A DNA stretch of 32,686 nucleotides from Paracoccus lutimaris. Its GTDB lineage: Bacteria > Pseudomonadota > Alphaproteobacteria > Rhodobacterales > Rhodobacteraceae. The translations under genes and the position numbers were made by a program. This document shows, piece after piece, positions 25,728 through 32,686 of this stretch (positions are counted from its first letter, which is position 1; each line of letters begins with the position of its first letter). Where the stretch lies: the NCBI RefSeq assembly GCF_003337565.1, contig NZ_QPJL01000029.1, forward strand, positions 1 to 32,686, written 5' to 3'. The notes under the pieces are model-generated. The model saw only the letters and a list, made by a program, of their open reading frames with translations. It searched no databases and was not told the origin of the DNA.

Positions 25728-26510
25728 ATGACAATGATAAAGAAAACCCTGTTCGCAGCCGCGCTTGCGGTCCTTGCCACCGGTGCCTTTGCCGATACCC
25801 TGCGCATCGGTGTCGAGGGTGCCTATCCGCCCTTTTCGTTCAAACAGCCCGATGGCAGCCTTGCCGGCTTTGACATCGACATCGCCAAGGCGCTTTGCAC
25901 GCAGATGCAGCGCGACTGCGAGCTTGTCGAACAGGAATGGGATGGCATGATCCCGGCGCTGAAGGCGAAGAAATTCGACGCCATCATTTCCTCGATGTCG
26001 ATCACCGAGGAGCGCAAGCGCCAGATCGACTTTTCCGAGAAATATTACAAGACCCCCGCCCGCATCGTCGCGCCCAAGGATTCCGATCTTCAAGGCACGG
26101 CCGAGGGTCTGGCGAGCAAGCGGTTGGGCGTGCAGCGCGGTTCCACCCATCAATGCTACGCCGAGGCGCATTTCCCCGATGCCGAGCTGGTGCTTTACGG
26201 CACCCAGGACGAGGTGTTCCGCGATCTGTCGCTGGGCCGCATCGACGCGCAACTGTCGGATTCGCTGATCGCGCAGGAAGGCTTCCTGTCGAAACCCGAA
26301 GGCGCGAACTACGCCTTCCTGCCCGGTGATCACACCGATGTCGATTGCTATGGCGAAGGCGTGGGCGTTGCGGTGCGCAAGGGCGATGACGCATTGCGTG
26401 ACGCCTTCAGCGCGGCGATCAAGGCGATCCGGGACAACGGCGCCTACAAGACCATCAACGACACATATTTCCCCTTCGACATCTACGGCGGCCGCCCGGC
26501 CGGCCTGTAA
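25728..26510 (+). CDS. Periplasmic binding protein for a cationic amino acid or opine (ArgT/NocT/OccT-like)
   Basis: A 260-residue extracellular solute-binding protein. A signal peptide of about 22 residues (MTMIKK, Ala/Leu core) ends at AFA-DTLRIG. The mature part has AYPPFSFKQPDGSLAGFDIDIAK, EWDGMIPALKAKKFDAIISSMSIT (shown here only as family landmarks at residues 30-100), then GVQRGSTHQCYAE, GTQDEVFRDLSLGRIDAQLSDS and a C-terminal TYFPFDIYGG that closely echoes ArgT/HisJ. In those proteins this scaffold holds the alpha-amino and carboxyl groups while the far side sets specificity. The side chains that separate nopaline, octopine and free arginine binding cannot be read with confidence. A hairpin follows the gene (26519-26539). 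Confidence 0.9.
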   Translation: MTMIKKTLFAAALAVLATGAFADTLRIGVEGAYPPFSFKQPDGSLAGFDIDIAKALCTQMQRDCELVEQEWDGMIPALKAKKFDAIISSMSITEERKRQIDFSEKYYKTPARIVAPKDSDLQGTAEGLASKRLGVQRGSTHQCYAEAHFPDAELVLYGTQDEVFRDLSLGRIDAQLSDSLIAQEGFLSKPEGANYAFLPGDHTDVDCYGEGVGVAVRKGDDALRDAFSAAIKAIRDNGAYKTINDTYFPFDIYGGRPAGL

Positions 26511-26518
26511 CGGCAACC

Positions 26519-26539
26519 GGGGCGCAGCACACGCGCCCT
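26519..26539 (+). promoter_or_regulatory. Hairpin after the binding-protein gene
   Basis: GGGCGC (26520-26525) and GCGCCC (26533-26538) are inverted copies around AGCACAC; a G-T pair at 26519/26539 extends the stem. It lies in the 47-bp gap between the receptor and the permease genes and has no T run. In other ABC operons, such as those for histidine and maltose, hairpins at this position protect the receptor mRNA so that receptor outnumbers membrane subunits. The same role is inferred here. Confidence 0.55.
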
Positions 26540-26557
26540 TCAACCGGCGAGGTTCGG

Positions 26558-27247
26558 ATGGATCTGCTTCTGGAATACCGCGAACAGCTTCTGGCCGGGC
26601 TGGTCACCACGGTCGAGCTGGCGCTGGCCTCGCTGGTGCTGTCCGTGACTTTGGGGCTTTTGGGCGCCTGGGCCAAGCTGTCGGCCAACCGTGCGGCCAA
26701 TGCCCTGGCGGGCGCCTATACCACCGTGGTGCGTGGCGTGCCCGATCTGGTCTTGATCATGCTGGTCTTCTTCGGCGGCCAAGTCACGGTCAACGCCATC
26801 GGGACGGCCACCGGCCTGTGGGACTATGTCGAGATCAGCCAGTTCGTCGCCGGCGCGCTGACCATCGGAGTGATCTTCGGCGCCTATTTCACCGAAACCT
26901 TTCGCGGCGCCATTCTGGCCATCCCGCGCGGGCAAATCGAGGCGGGGATCAGCACCGGCATGTCGCGCCCGCTGGTCTTTCGCCGGATCATCTGGCCGCA
27001 GATGGTGCGCTATGCCGTGCCGGGTTTCGGCAACAACTGGCTGGTGCAGCTGAAAACCACGGCGCTGGTCTCGGTCATCGGCTTGCAGGATCTGGTCTAT
27101 AACGCCTTTTCGGCCGGCCGCTCGACGGGCGCGCTGTTCACCTTCATGGCGGCGGCCTTCGTCATCTATCTGGCGCTGACGGCGCTTTCGGATCTGGGGC
27201 TGCGGGCGCTGGAGCGGCGCTATAGCCGCGGCGTGGTGAGGGCGTGA
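26558..27247 (+). CDS. ABC transporter permease, opine/amino acid importer (OccQ/NocQ/HisQ-like)
   Basis: A 229-residue inner-membrane protein with five predicted hydrophobic segments, as in HisQ. The ATPase-contact EAA loop is EAGISTGMSRPLVFRRIIWP at about residues 128-147. The segment YTTVVRGVPDLVLIMLVFFGG fits the amino-acid permease group. It begins 47 bp after the receptor gene, past a hairpin, with a modest ribosome binding site (GCGAGG). Its stop overlaps the start of the second permease. The two probably form the heterodimeric channel for the imported opine or cationic amino acid. Confidence 0.9.
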   Translation: MDLLLEYREQLLAGLVTTVELALASLVLSVTLGLLGAWAKLSANRAANALAGAYTTVVRGVPDLVLIMLVFFGGQVTVNAIGTATGLWDYVEISQFVAGALTIGVIFGAYFTETFRGAILAIPRGQIEAGISTGMSRPLVFRRIIWPQMVRYAVPGFGNNWLVQLKTTALVSVIGLQDLVYNAFSAGRSTGALFTFMAAAFVIYLALTALSDLGLRALERRYSRGVVRA

Positions 27248-28008
27248 TGGAAAACCTGCTGTCCTTCATCCCGCTGGACCTGCCGTTGATCGTCCAGAAC
27301 CTCGACCGCTTCCTGCAGGGCGTCGGGGTCACGCTGGGCCTGACCTTCCTGTCGCTGGCACTTGGCGGCGCCATGGCGGTGCCGCTGGCCATCGCCCGCG
27401 CATCGCGCCACCGGGTGCTGAATCCTCTGATCTGGGCATATACCTATGTCTTCCGAGGCACGCCGCTGCTGGTGCAGACCTATCTGCTGTATTACGGCGC
27501 GGGCCAGTTCCAGTTCGTCCGCGAAAGCTGGTTGTGGGGTCCGGTGCTGTCGCAAGCCTGGTGGTGCGCGCTGATCGCCTTCACGCTGAACACCTGTGCC
27601 TACACGACCGAGCTGTTGCGCGGGGCCATCGTAGACACGCCCAAGGGCGAGGTCGAGGCTGCCATCGCAACCGGCATGTCGCATAGTGGACGGCTGCACC
27701 GGATCGTGTTGCCCTCGGCCTTTCGACGCGCCATTCCGGCCTATTCCAACGAGGTGATTTTCATGCTGCATGGCTCGGTCGTGGCAAGCACCATCACCTT
27801 GCAGGACATCCTTGGGGTCGGTCGCTGGCTGAACGGGCGCTATTATCTGGCCTATGAGGGTCTGATTACTGCGGCCGTCCTTTATTTCATCATCGTCTTC
27901 GCGATCACGCGGGTCTTTCGCTGGCTGGAGCGGCGCTATCTGCGCCATCTGGAACGCCGCCGGGATCCCGTTGTCCGCAATATCGCACCACCCATGGGGG
28001 TCAAATGA
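27247..28008 (+). CDS. ABC transporter permease, opine/amino acid importer (OccM/NocM/HisM-like)
   Basis: A 253-residue inner-membrane protein with five hydrophobic segments. Its EAA loop lies at EAAIATGMSHSGRLHRIVLP, about residues 137-156, and the TYVFRGTPLLVQTYLLYYG segment is typical of HisM/OccM proteins. A GTG at 27244 would add one residue, but the ATG at 27247 overlaps the previous stop in a TGATG junction and is preferred. The last 30 residues are basic and face the cytoplasm. The stop overlaps the RidA gene start (ATGA), showing that transporter and catabolic genes are co-translated. Confidence 0.9.
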   Translation: MENLLSFIPLDLPLIVQNLDRFLQGVGVTLGLTFLSLALGGAMAVPLAIARASRHRVLNPLIWAYTYVFRGTPLLVQTYLLYYGAGQFQFVRESWLWGPVLSQAWWCALIAFTLNTCAYTTELLRGAIVDTPKGEVEAAIATGMSHSGRLHRIVLPSAFRRAIPAYSNEVIFMLHGSVVASTITLQDILGVGRWLNGRYYLAYEGLITAAVLYFIIVFAITRVFRWLERRYLRHLERRRDPVVRNIAPPMGVK

Positions 28009-28361
28009 TCAAACGTTTTCACACCAACGCCCGGATGAGCCGCATCGTCCGTCACAATGGCACCGTTTACCTCTGCGGCCAGGTCGGCACCGGCGCGAGT
28101 GTCGTTGAGCAGGCCCGTGACTGCCTGGCGCGGGTCGACGCCCTGCTGACCGAGGCCGGTTCCTCGCGCCGTGATATCCTGCATGCGACCATCTGGCTGG
28201 CGCATATGTCGGACTATGACGCGATGAATACGGTCTGGGACGAATGGATGCCCGAAGGCTGCGCCCCCGCGCGCGCCTGCGGCGAGGCACGGCTGGCCGG
28301 ATCGGACCTGCTGGTCGAAGTCATCGTGACGGCAGCGGTATCGACGGCGGTGTCGGCATGA
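28005..28361 (+). CDS. RidA/YjgF/UK114-family protein (second paralogue)
   Basis: A 118-residue RidA-family protein with TVYLCGQVGTG near the start, a helix QARDCLARVDALLTEAGSS, WLAHMSDYDAMNTVWDEW, and the conserved substrate arginine in APARACGEARL followed by VEVIVTAAV. It would hydrolyse imines or enamines. An opine oxidase forms an imine that must be hydrolysed to arginine and a 2-keto acid, and ornithine cyclodeaminase also passes through imines, so a RidA enzyme fits this pathway well. Agrobacterium opine clusters, as far as I recall, lack one. It overlaps the permease and arginase genes by 4 bp on each side. It is not closely similar to the RidA at 7671-8030. Confidence 0.88.
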   Translation: MIKRFHTNARMSRIVRHNGTVYLCGQVGTGASVVEQARDCLARVDALLTEAGSSRRDILHATIWLAHMSDYDAMNTVWDEWMPEGCAPARACGEARLAGSDLLVEVIVTAAVSTAVSA

Positions 28362-29284
28362 GCGGCGACACCTGCATCTTGATCGGCGCCGGCCTCGACT
28401 GCGGCAAGCGGCGGCGCGGCTGTTCGATGGGCCCAGAAGCCTATCGCGTGGCGGGATTGGCCACGACACTGGCCGATCTCGGCTGGCATGTCGAAGACCG
28501 CGGCGACGTGCCCGGACCCAAGGCACCACCGCCCTCGCCTGCCGGGCAGGTGCACGCCCGCGCCGAAACCGCCGAATGGACCCGCCTGCTGGCCGAGGCC
28601 GCCCGCGCGGCCATGCCCGACGGCTTTCCGATCTTCATGGGCGGCGATCACGCGCTGTCGCTGGGCACCGTGTCTGGCGTTGCCGATCATGCGGCAGCGC
28701 AGGGGCGACCGCTCTTTGTCCTGTGGCTGGACGCCCATCCCGACATCCACAACCCGGAAGCGACCGCCTCGGGCAACTTGCATGGAACACCCATCGGCTA
28801 TGTCACCGGACAGCTTGGCTTTGACGGTTTTCCCGCCATGACGCACCCAGTGCCGCCGAAGAACATCTGCTTCATCGGCCTGCGTTCGGTGGACGCGCCC
28901 GAACGCGCGGCGATCCAGTCGGCCGGGATGCGTGCCATCGACATGCGCCAGATCGACGAACGCGGTATTGCCGCCCCCCTGGCCGAATTCATCGAGGAGG
29001 TGCGGGCCGCCAACGGCATGCTGCACCTGTCGCTGGATGTCGATTTCCTGGACCCAGCCATCGCTCCCGCTGTGGGCACTACCGTCCCGGGCGGAGCCAC
29101 CTTCCGCGAGGCGCATCTGGCGATGGAAATGCTGCATGACAGCAATCTCGTCACCTCGCTGGACCTTGTCGAGTTGAACCCGTTTCTTGACGAACGCGGC
29201 CGCACCGCTTCGCTGATGGTCGATCTGACCGCCTCGCTTTTCGGCCGCCGCGTCTTCGATCGTCCTACCCGCAGCTTTTCCTGA
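28358..29284 (+). CDS. Arginase
   Basis: A 308-residue arginase/ureohydrolase. The manganese ligands are all visible: His98 in GGDHALSLG, Asp125, His127 and Asp129 in WLDAHPDIH, and Asp227 and Asp229 in [10 protein letters not shown]. The [11 protein letters not shown] segment just after the second motif, with its His142, is characteristic of true arginases (as opposed to agmatinases) and contacts the substrate amino and carboxyl groups; VELNP carries the late glutamate. It splits arginine to ornithine and urea. The frame opens inside the RidA gene, but the ATG at 28358 (ATGA overlap) gives the usual N-terminus. It links opine-derived arginine to ornithine cyclodeaminase, matching arcA of nopaline-type Ti plasmids. 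Confidence 0.93.
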   Translation: MSGDTCILIGAGLDCGKRRRGCSMGPEAYRVAGLATTLADLGWHVEDRGDVPGPKAPPPSPAGQVHARAETAEWTRLLAEAARAAMPDGFPIFMGGDHALSLGTVSGVADHAAAQGRPLFVLWLDAHPDIHNPEATASGNLHGTPIGYVTGQLGFDGFPAMTHPVPPKNICFIGLRSVDAPERAAIQSAGMRAIDMRQIDERGIAAPLAEFIEEVRAANGMLHLSLDVDFLDPAIAPAVGTTVPGGATFREAHLAMEMLHDSNLVTSLDLVELNPFLDERGRTASLMVDLTASLFGRRVFDRPTRSFS

Positions 29285-29293
29285 AGGATCATC

Positions 29294-30382
29294 ATGCCCG
29301 CCTCCAAGCCCTCCGAACTGGCCTTCATCCGCTTCGTCAGCGTCGAAAACATAATGCGGCTGGTCCACAGCATCGGCGTCGAGACCGTGCTGAAAGATCT
29401 TGCCCGCTATATCGAGGACGACTTCCGCCGCTGGGACCTGTTCGACAAGACCCCGCGCGTGGCTGCCCACTCAAAGGATGGCGTGATCGAACTGATGCCC
29501 ACGTCGGACGGGGTCAGCTATGGGTTCAAATACGTCAACGGCCATCCCCAGAACACGAAATCGGGTTTGCAGACGGTGACCGCCTTTGGTCTGCTGGCGC
29601 GCGTGGACACCGGCTATCCCGAACTGCTGACCGAAATGACCCTGCTGACTGCGCTGCGCACTGCGGCGACAAGCGCCATGGTCGCTCGCCATCTGGCGCC
29701 CAAGGGCGCCACCACCATGGCCATGATCGGCAACGGCGCACAGTCCGAGTTTCAGGCTCTGGCCATGCGCGCAATCTGCGGAATTGATCGTCTGCGGCTT
29801 TACGACATCGACCCTGCCGCTACGGCGAAATTGGTGCGCAACCTGTCCGGCCTCGGCTTCGATCTGACAGCCTGCAAGTCCGGACAAGAAGCGATCCTGG
29901 GCGCGCAAGTCATCACCACCTGCACCGCCGACAAGCAATATGCGACGATCCTGACGGACAACATGGTCGGTGCAGGTGTCCACATCAACGCCATCGGCGG
30001 GGACTGCCCCGGCAAGACCGAACTGCACGCCGACATCCTGCGCCGGTCGGACGTATTCGTGGAATACACCCCCCAGACCAGGATCGAGGGAGAGATCCAG
30101 CAGATGCCCGCCGATTTTCCTGTGACCGAGATGTGGCAGGTCATCGCCGGCACGGTGCCCGGCCGCACCTCGGAGCGTCAGATCACCCTGTTCGACGGCG
30201 TGGGCTTCGCTATCGAGGACTTCTCGGCGCTTCGCTATGTGCGCGACCGGCTGGAAGGAACCGACCTCTTCCAGCGCCTCGATATTATCGCCGACCCCGA
30301 CGATCCACGTGATCTCTTCGGCATGCTAATCAGGGCGGGCGTGCCATCCGCCGGAATGCAGCGTGAAAGCGCCACGCTTTGA
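29294..30382 (+). CDS. ocd: Ornithine cyclodeaminase
   Basis: A 362-residue member of the ornithine cyclodeaminase/mu-crystallin family, close to the usual 340-360. It converts ornithine to proline and ammonia using bound NAD+. Visible features are Glu66 and Lys79 in the substrate loop ([18 protein letters not shown]), Arg122 in ALRTAATSA, the NAD motif IGNGAQSEF at 145-153, and Asp237 with Lys241 in [13 protein letters not shown], all matching residues of the Pseudomonas putida enzyme. The [12 protein letters not shown] segment is typical of true Ocd and not of alanine dehydrogenase-like relatives. It is the last gene of the opine operon, 9 bp after arginase, as in Ti-plasmid opine regions where arginase and ocd lie together. 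Confidence 0.93.
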   Translation: MPASKPSELAFIRFVSVENIMRLVHSIGVETVLKDLARYIEDDFRRWDLFDKTPRVAAHSKDGVIELMPTSDGVSYGFKYVNGHPQNTKSGLQTVTAFGLLARVDTGYPELLTEMTLLTALRTAATSAMVARHLAPKGATTMAMIGNGAQSEFQALAMRAICGIDRLRLYDIDPAATAKLVRNLSGLGFDLTACKSGQEAILGAQVITTCTADKQYATILTDNMVGAGVHINAIGGDCPGKTELHADILRRSDVFVEYTPQTRIEGEIQQMPADFPVTEMWQVIAGTVPGRTSERQITLFDGVGFAIEDFSALRYVRDRLEGTDLFQRLDIIADPDDPRDLFGMLIRAGVPSAGMQRESATL

Positions 30383-30411
30383 CGTGGTCATGCAAGTCAT
30401 GGGGCCTTGCA
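30366..30411 (+). terminator. Two short hairpins at the end of ocd, possible transcript end
   Basis: AAAGCG-CCA-CGCTTT (30366-30380) overlaps the last codons and stop of ocd, and TGCAAG-N9-CTTGCA (30391-30411) follows at once. Neither is followed by a clear run of T, so this is a weak, possibly non-canonical end to the opine operon transcript. It is listed because the operon must end before the remnant region and no better terminator is visible. Confidence 0.35.
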
Positions 30412-30714
30412 CGATCTGAAGTCATATGACGACGCAAGGGCATTTTTCATGTTGCCAGAGTTTGTCAGCATGATCGGCGCCATTGGTCGGCCTTGCCGTC
30501 TTTGTAAAGGCCGACCAATGGACCGATGATTTGTGAGCCGGAGCTATAGCTGGTCCACTTCGCCCGATCGAGAATCGCCGCGTGTCGGTGACAAAGACCA
30601 TGCAGTCCAGAGCCGCGTCCTAACCGGGTGCGTCTCTTCGGATGGCAATCAGATTGTATTTATACATCTACCCGTCCCAGATTCTGTCGAACGAGGGGCC
30701 CTCTGACAGGTCGA
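30383..30714. other. Non-coding remnant region after ocd
   Basis: About 330 bp with no supported gene. It contains the hairpins near ocd, a perfect 15-bp inverted repeat (30480-30521), and a small dyad TGTAT-TT-ATACA at 30655-30666. The base composition is less GC-rich than in the opine genes. It connects the end of the opine operon to a decayed binding-protein fragment and a broken IS110-family transposase, so it is probably a patchwork of insertion and deletion scars. Confidence 0.5.
30480..30521. repeat. Perfect 15-bp inverted repeat with 12-bp spacer
   Basis: CCATTGGTCGGCCTT (30480-30494) and AAGGCCGACCAATGG (30507-30521) are exact reverse complements around a 12-base spacer. No T run follows, and the spacer is larger than a typical terminator loop. 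It could be a protein-binding dyad, a bidirectional RNA hairpin, or the terminal inverted repeats of a tiny mobile-element remnant. No choice can be made from the sequence. Confidence 0.75.
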
Positions 30715-30882
30715 TTATCCGATGTCCAACACGTCGACAGTGAGATACCCGGCTTCAACGTGGGCCTTGATCGGAAGCGCCGGATTGTCGCTATCCACCG
30801 CCACGACGCGGAGACCGGTTTTGGCGGTGAAGAGCTTTTGATAGGTCTCAACGGCCAAGCCGGCGGTGGCGATCAGCACCAG
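30715..30882 (-). pseudogene. Decayed N-terminal fragment of a periplasmic solute-binding protein
   Basis: On the minus strand the translation reads LVLIATAGLAVETYQKLF, then TAKTGLRVVAVDSDNPALP and KAHVEAGYLTVDVLDIG before a stop at 30715. This closely follows the start of mature spermidine/putrescine- or iron-type binding proteins (a lead strand, a helix, 'TGxxVVxVxSDNP', 'KAQVEAGNVxxDVxDIG'). Only about 55 residues remain, there is no intact signal peptide or start, and the next frame toward lower coordinates stops within a few codons. It is a gene relic, cut off at about 30885 by the DNA that carries the IS110-type transposase. Confidence 0.6.
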
Positions 30883-31009
30883 GGCGGTGCCTAGACCCGA
30901 TGATCGCTGGACGATCTGACTGGGTGGGTGGCCTCTTCCTCTGCATTCTCCGTTCGAGGGTTGCGCCAGATTGGCTGGCACCGAGCCTCAGGAATGGGGG
31001 AGAGACCGA

Positions 31010-31495
31010 ATGGAACATACCACGTTTATCGTGCTGGACGTCCACAAGGCAGCGATTTCCGTTGCCGTTGCACAAGGCACGCGTGGCGGTGAAGTCCGGC
31101 ATTGGGGATCCGTGCCGCACCGGCCATACCAAATCCGCAAGCGGGTGGAGAAGCTGGCCGCAGGCGGTGCGCAGCTGCACTTCTGCTATGAGGCTGGTCC
31201 CTGCGGCTATGGCCTGCACCGCCAGCTTGTCAAGATGGGGCATGACTGCATTGTGGTCGCGCCCTCGCTGATCCCGGTCATGGCTGGGGATCGGGTTATG
31301 ACGGACCGCCGCGATGCGCTGATGTTGGCTAAGCTGCACAGGGCGGGCAAGTTGACAGGCGTCTGGGTGCCGGATGGGGCGCATGAGGCGATGCGCGATC
31401 TGGTCCGTGACCGGGCAACAGCGGTACAGGTGTCTGACGCGAGTTTGCCGCGGAATGACGGAAGTCTCAAAATTCGTCACGGCCGGGTTCACTAG
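31010..31495 (+). pseudogene. 3'-truncated IS110-family transposase
   Basis: The frame from the ATG at 31010 (after GGGGGAGAG) encodes the N-terminal DEDD/RuvC-like domain of IS110-family transposases: FIVLDVHKAAISVAVA with the first Asp, CYEAGPCGYGLHRQL with Glu, and the DRRDALMLAKLHRAGKL segment with the final Asp residues. IS110 transposases have roughly 300-400 residues and a C-terminal transposase_20 domain; here similarity stops after MRDLVRDRATAVQ (about residue 139) and an unrelated tail leads to a stop at 31495. The DEDD part alone should not transpose. The element's ends are not recognised; the upstream boundary lies somewhere between 30885 and 31010. Confidence 0.82.
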
Positions 31496-31576
31496 GGGAT
31501 TGCTGTCATGCGTACGGTGCCGCTTGCAGTAAACTGCTGGCAGCATACCGGCCGTTGCCGGAACAGGAGAGCAAGA

Positions 31577-32002
31577 ATGAATGCATTATCCAAGGCCCTG
31601 CTGATTGCGGCGTTTGGAGGGGTGTTTGCAGGATTAGCCTTCGCAGACGGAGTCGAGGTCACCCATGTAGAGGGTGCCCAGGCCCGTGACATCGCGCCCA
31701 TGGGTGTGCCGGGGGTGAATGCCTGGTTGCAGGATGCGGTTTCCGCCGAAAGCGATGACAAGCCGCTGACCTGCGGGTTCTTCCGCATCCAGAAATCCGA
31801 CGAGCCGCTGGTTTATGACTACGACTATGACGAGGCGAAGATCGTCTTGGAGGGCGAGATCACGGTCAACGACGGCACCAAGACGGTCAACGCCAGAAAG
31901 GGCGATGTGCTGCTCTTGCCGAAAGGCGCGCACATCACTTTCACGACCGAAACAGAGGGGATGGCATTCGTCTGCGGCGCGCGGGTGCGCGACTCGGCTT
32001 GA
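31577..32002 (+). CDS. Secreted EutQ-like cupin-domain protein
   Basis: A 141-residue protein with a signal peptide of about 24 residues (MNALSKALLIAAFGGVFAG, cleavage near AFA-DGV) and a single cupin domain. The cupin strands are visible as AKIVLEGEITVNDGTKTV and RKGDVLLLPKGAHITF, and the domain is most like the C-terminal cupin of EutQ. Cytoplasmic EutQ takes part in ethanolamine use; an exported version must do something else, perhaps bind or modify a small periplasmic molecule. Strong metal-binding histidines are not evident except His in GAHITF. The ATG at 31577 follows CAGGAGAG, about 80 bp after the truncated transposase. It is in line with the next gene (25 bp gap), suggesting an operon. 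Function unknown. Confidence 0.83.
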   Translation: MNALSKALLIAAFGGVFAGLAFADGVEVTHVEGAQARDIAPMGVPGVNAWLQDAVSAESDDKPLTCGFFRIQKSDEPLVYDYDYDEAKIVLEGEITVNDGTKTVNARKGDVLLLPKGAHITFTTETEGMAFVCGARVRDSA

Positions 32003-32027
32003 TGCCGGGATAAGGGAGGAAATGAGG

Positions 32028-32686
32028 ATGAGGAAGATGGCAAGTTCGATATCGGCACTTGCCATCCTCGCTGCGGGCAATTTCGCAAGCGCGGATGAAC
32101 TGCCGAACCTACATGACCTGACACTAGGCGATCCGATGTTCTATACTTCGGACCAGGACATCAAGGATGACGACGGGCAGAAGCAGATGCTTGGCACGGG
32201 TCGTCCGGACCGTACCCATTCCGGCATACCGCATCTGCCGGTCTTCATAGGATACATGAACACCAACTACACCTATCGGTTCGTCACCATCGCCGAACAG
32301 GTTTTCACGATGATCGGCGAAGGCAAGCATGGTCTTTGGCGGGTTCAGGAAAATGGCACCATCCGTGAATACCTGAAACCGGACGCCGATGGCCTTTCGG
32401 ATGGCGATGACCCGCTGTCGCCGGAAAACCTGTCGGTCGTGACCCAGGATTATGCCGCCTATATCCCGCAAGCAGGATGGGACGGCTATCGCTACCCCGA
32501 CCAGAGGGTTGACAATCAGGGGAGGATTGCCTTCATCGACCTGCCAATTTCCCATCCTAAGTATCATGGGAAATATCAGAAGCACGATCCTGTCGATCTG
32601 CCCCTTTTCTACTGCACCATGTCCGAGAACGATTACCCCTATGCGGTCAAGGCGATGGATTTCGCCTTTGCCCAGAAAGGTGCGAA
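32028..32686 (+). CDS. Secreted protein of unknown family (runs off the window)
   Basis: The frame from 32028 stays open to the window end (at least 219 codons) and is therefore partial. The start follows GGAGG with an 8-base spacer; an ATG at 32022 is too close to that site. A signal peptide of about 21 residues ends near ASA-DEL. The mature protein is acidic and aromatic-rich, with MFYTSDQDIKDDDGQ, GYMNTNYTYRFVT, SVVTQDYAAYIPQAGWDGYRY and LPLFYCTMSENDYPY. I do not recognise a domain. Because the cupin gene lies immediately upstream in the same direction, the two are probably co-expressed and act in the periplasm. Confidence 0.75.
   Translation, partial: MRKMASSISALAILAAGNFASADELPNLHDLTLGDPMFYTSDQDIKDDDGQKQMLGTGRPDRTHSGIPHLPVFIGYMNTNYTYRFVTIAEQVFTMIGEGKHGLWRVQENGTIREYLKPDADGLSDGDDPLSPENLSVVTQDYAAYIPQAGWDGYRYPDQRVDNQGRIAFIDLPISHPKYHGKYQKHDPVDLPLFYCTMSENDYPYAVKAMDFAFAQKGA

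Noticed and set aside
30628..30894. 88-residue plus-strand open frame
   Set aside because: It is antisense to the recognisable binding-protein relic, and has no motif or good start.
31524..31549. Promoter-like TTGCAG and CATACC before the cupin gene
   Set aside because: Spacing is only 14 bp, too short for a standard promoter; not called.
1..32686. CRISPR arrays, tRNA or rRNA genes, phage modules, replication origin
   Set aside because: No regularly spaced repeats, no RNA gene signatures and no replication or phage genes were seen on reading both strands.

Overview
The window looks like a piece of accessory, catabolic DNA from a high-GC alphaproteobacterium, most likely a Paracoccus-like member of the Rhodobacterales. 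The reasons are the strong G/C third-position bias, tightly overlapping operons (many ATGA junctions), and a taurine cluster of the TauR/TRAP/TauXY/Xsc/TauZ/Pta type known from Paracoccus and Rhodobacter. The taxonomic call is inference; there is no rRNA or other marker gene here.

Region A (240-8030): a LysR-type regulator diverges from a six-gene operon. It encodes an aldehyde dehydrogenase, an M19 'membrane dipeptidase' homologue that has lost several metal ligands, a BCCT-family transporter, a 563-residue protein I cannot place, a DUF3726 protein and a RidA-type imine/enamine deaminase. This looks like uptake and breakdown of a betaine-like or other quaternary/zwitterionic compound by a route I cannot name. 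It is the best candidate for an undescribed system.

Region B (8039-9985): decayed DNA. It holds a 3'-terminal LysR fragment that is a ~96% identical copy of part of the regulator at 21153-22097, a ~300 bp unassigned stretch, and an nhaA Na+/H+ antiporter gene broken by one extra base.

Region C (9982-20967): a complete taurine dissimilation cluster. tauR (MocR/GntR-aminotransferase regulator) diverges from tauKLM (TRAP importer), tauXY (taurine dehydrogenase), xsc, tauZ (YeiH-type anion exporter) and pta. tauE (TSUP-type exporter) converges on the end of pta. Taurine would enter by TauKLM, be oxidised to sulfoacetaldehyde, cleaved by Xsc to acetyl phosphate plus sulfite, and feed acetyl-CoA through Pta; TauZ and TauE are candidates to remove sulfite or sulfate. 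Two CTGGAC direct repeats between tauR and tauK fit a TauR operator.

Region D (21153-30382): an opine-type catabolic cluster resembling in content the noc/occ regions of Agrobacterium Ti plasmids. It has a LysR regulator, a three-subunit flavin/2Fe-2S opine oxidase-like enzyme, a polar amino acid ABC importer (ATPase, binding protein, two permeases), RidA, arginase and ornithine cyclodeaminase. The implied route is arginyl opine -> arginine -> ornithine -> proline.

Region E (30383-31500): remnants and junctions. It contains several perfect inverted repeats, a decayed fragment of a periplasmic binding protein, and a 3'-truncated IS110-family transposase. Region F (31577-32686): a secreted EutQ-like cupin protein followed by a secreted protein of unknown family that runs off the window.
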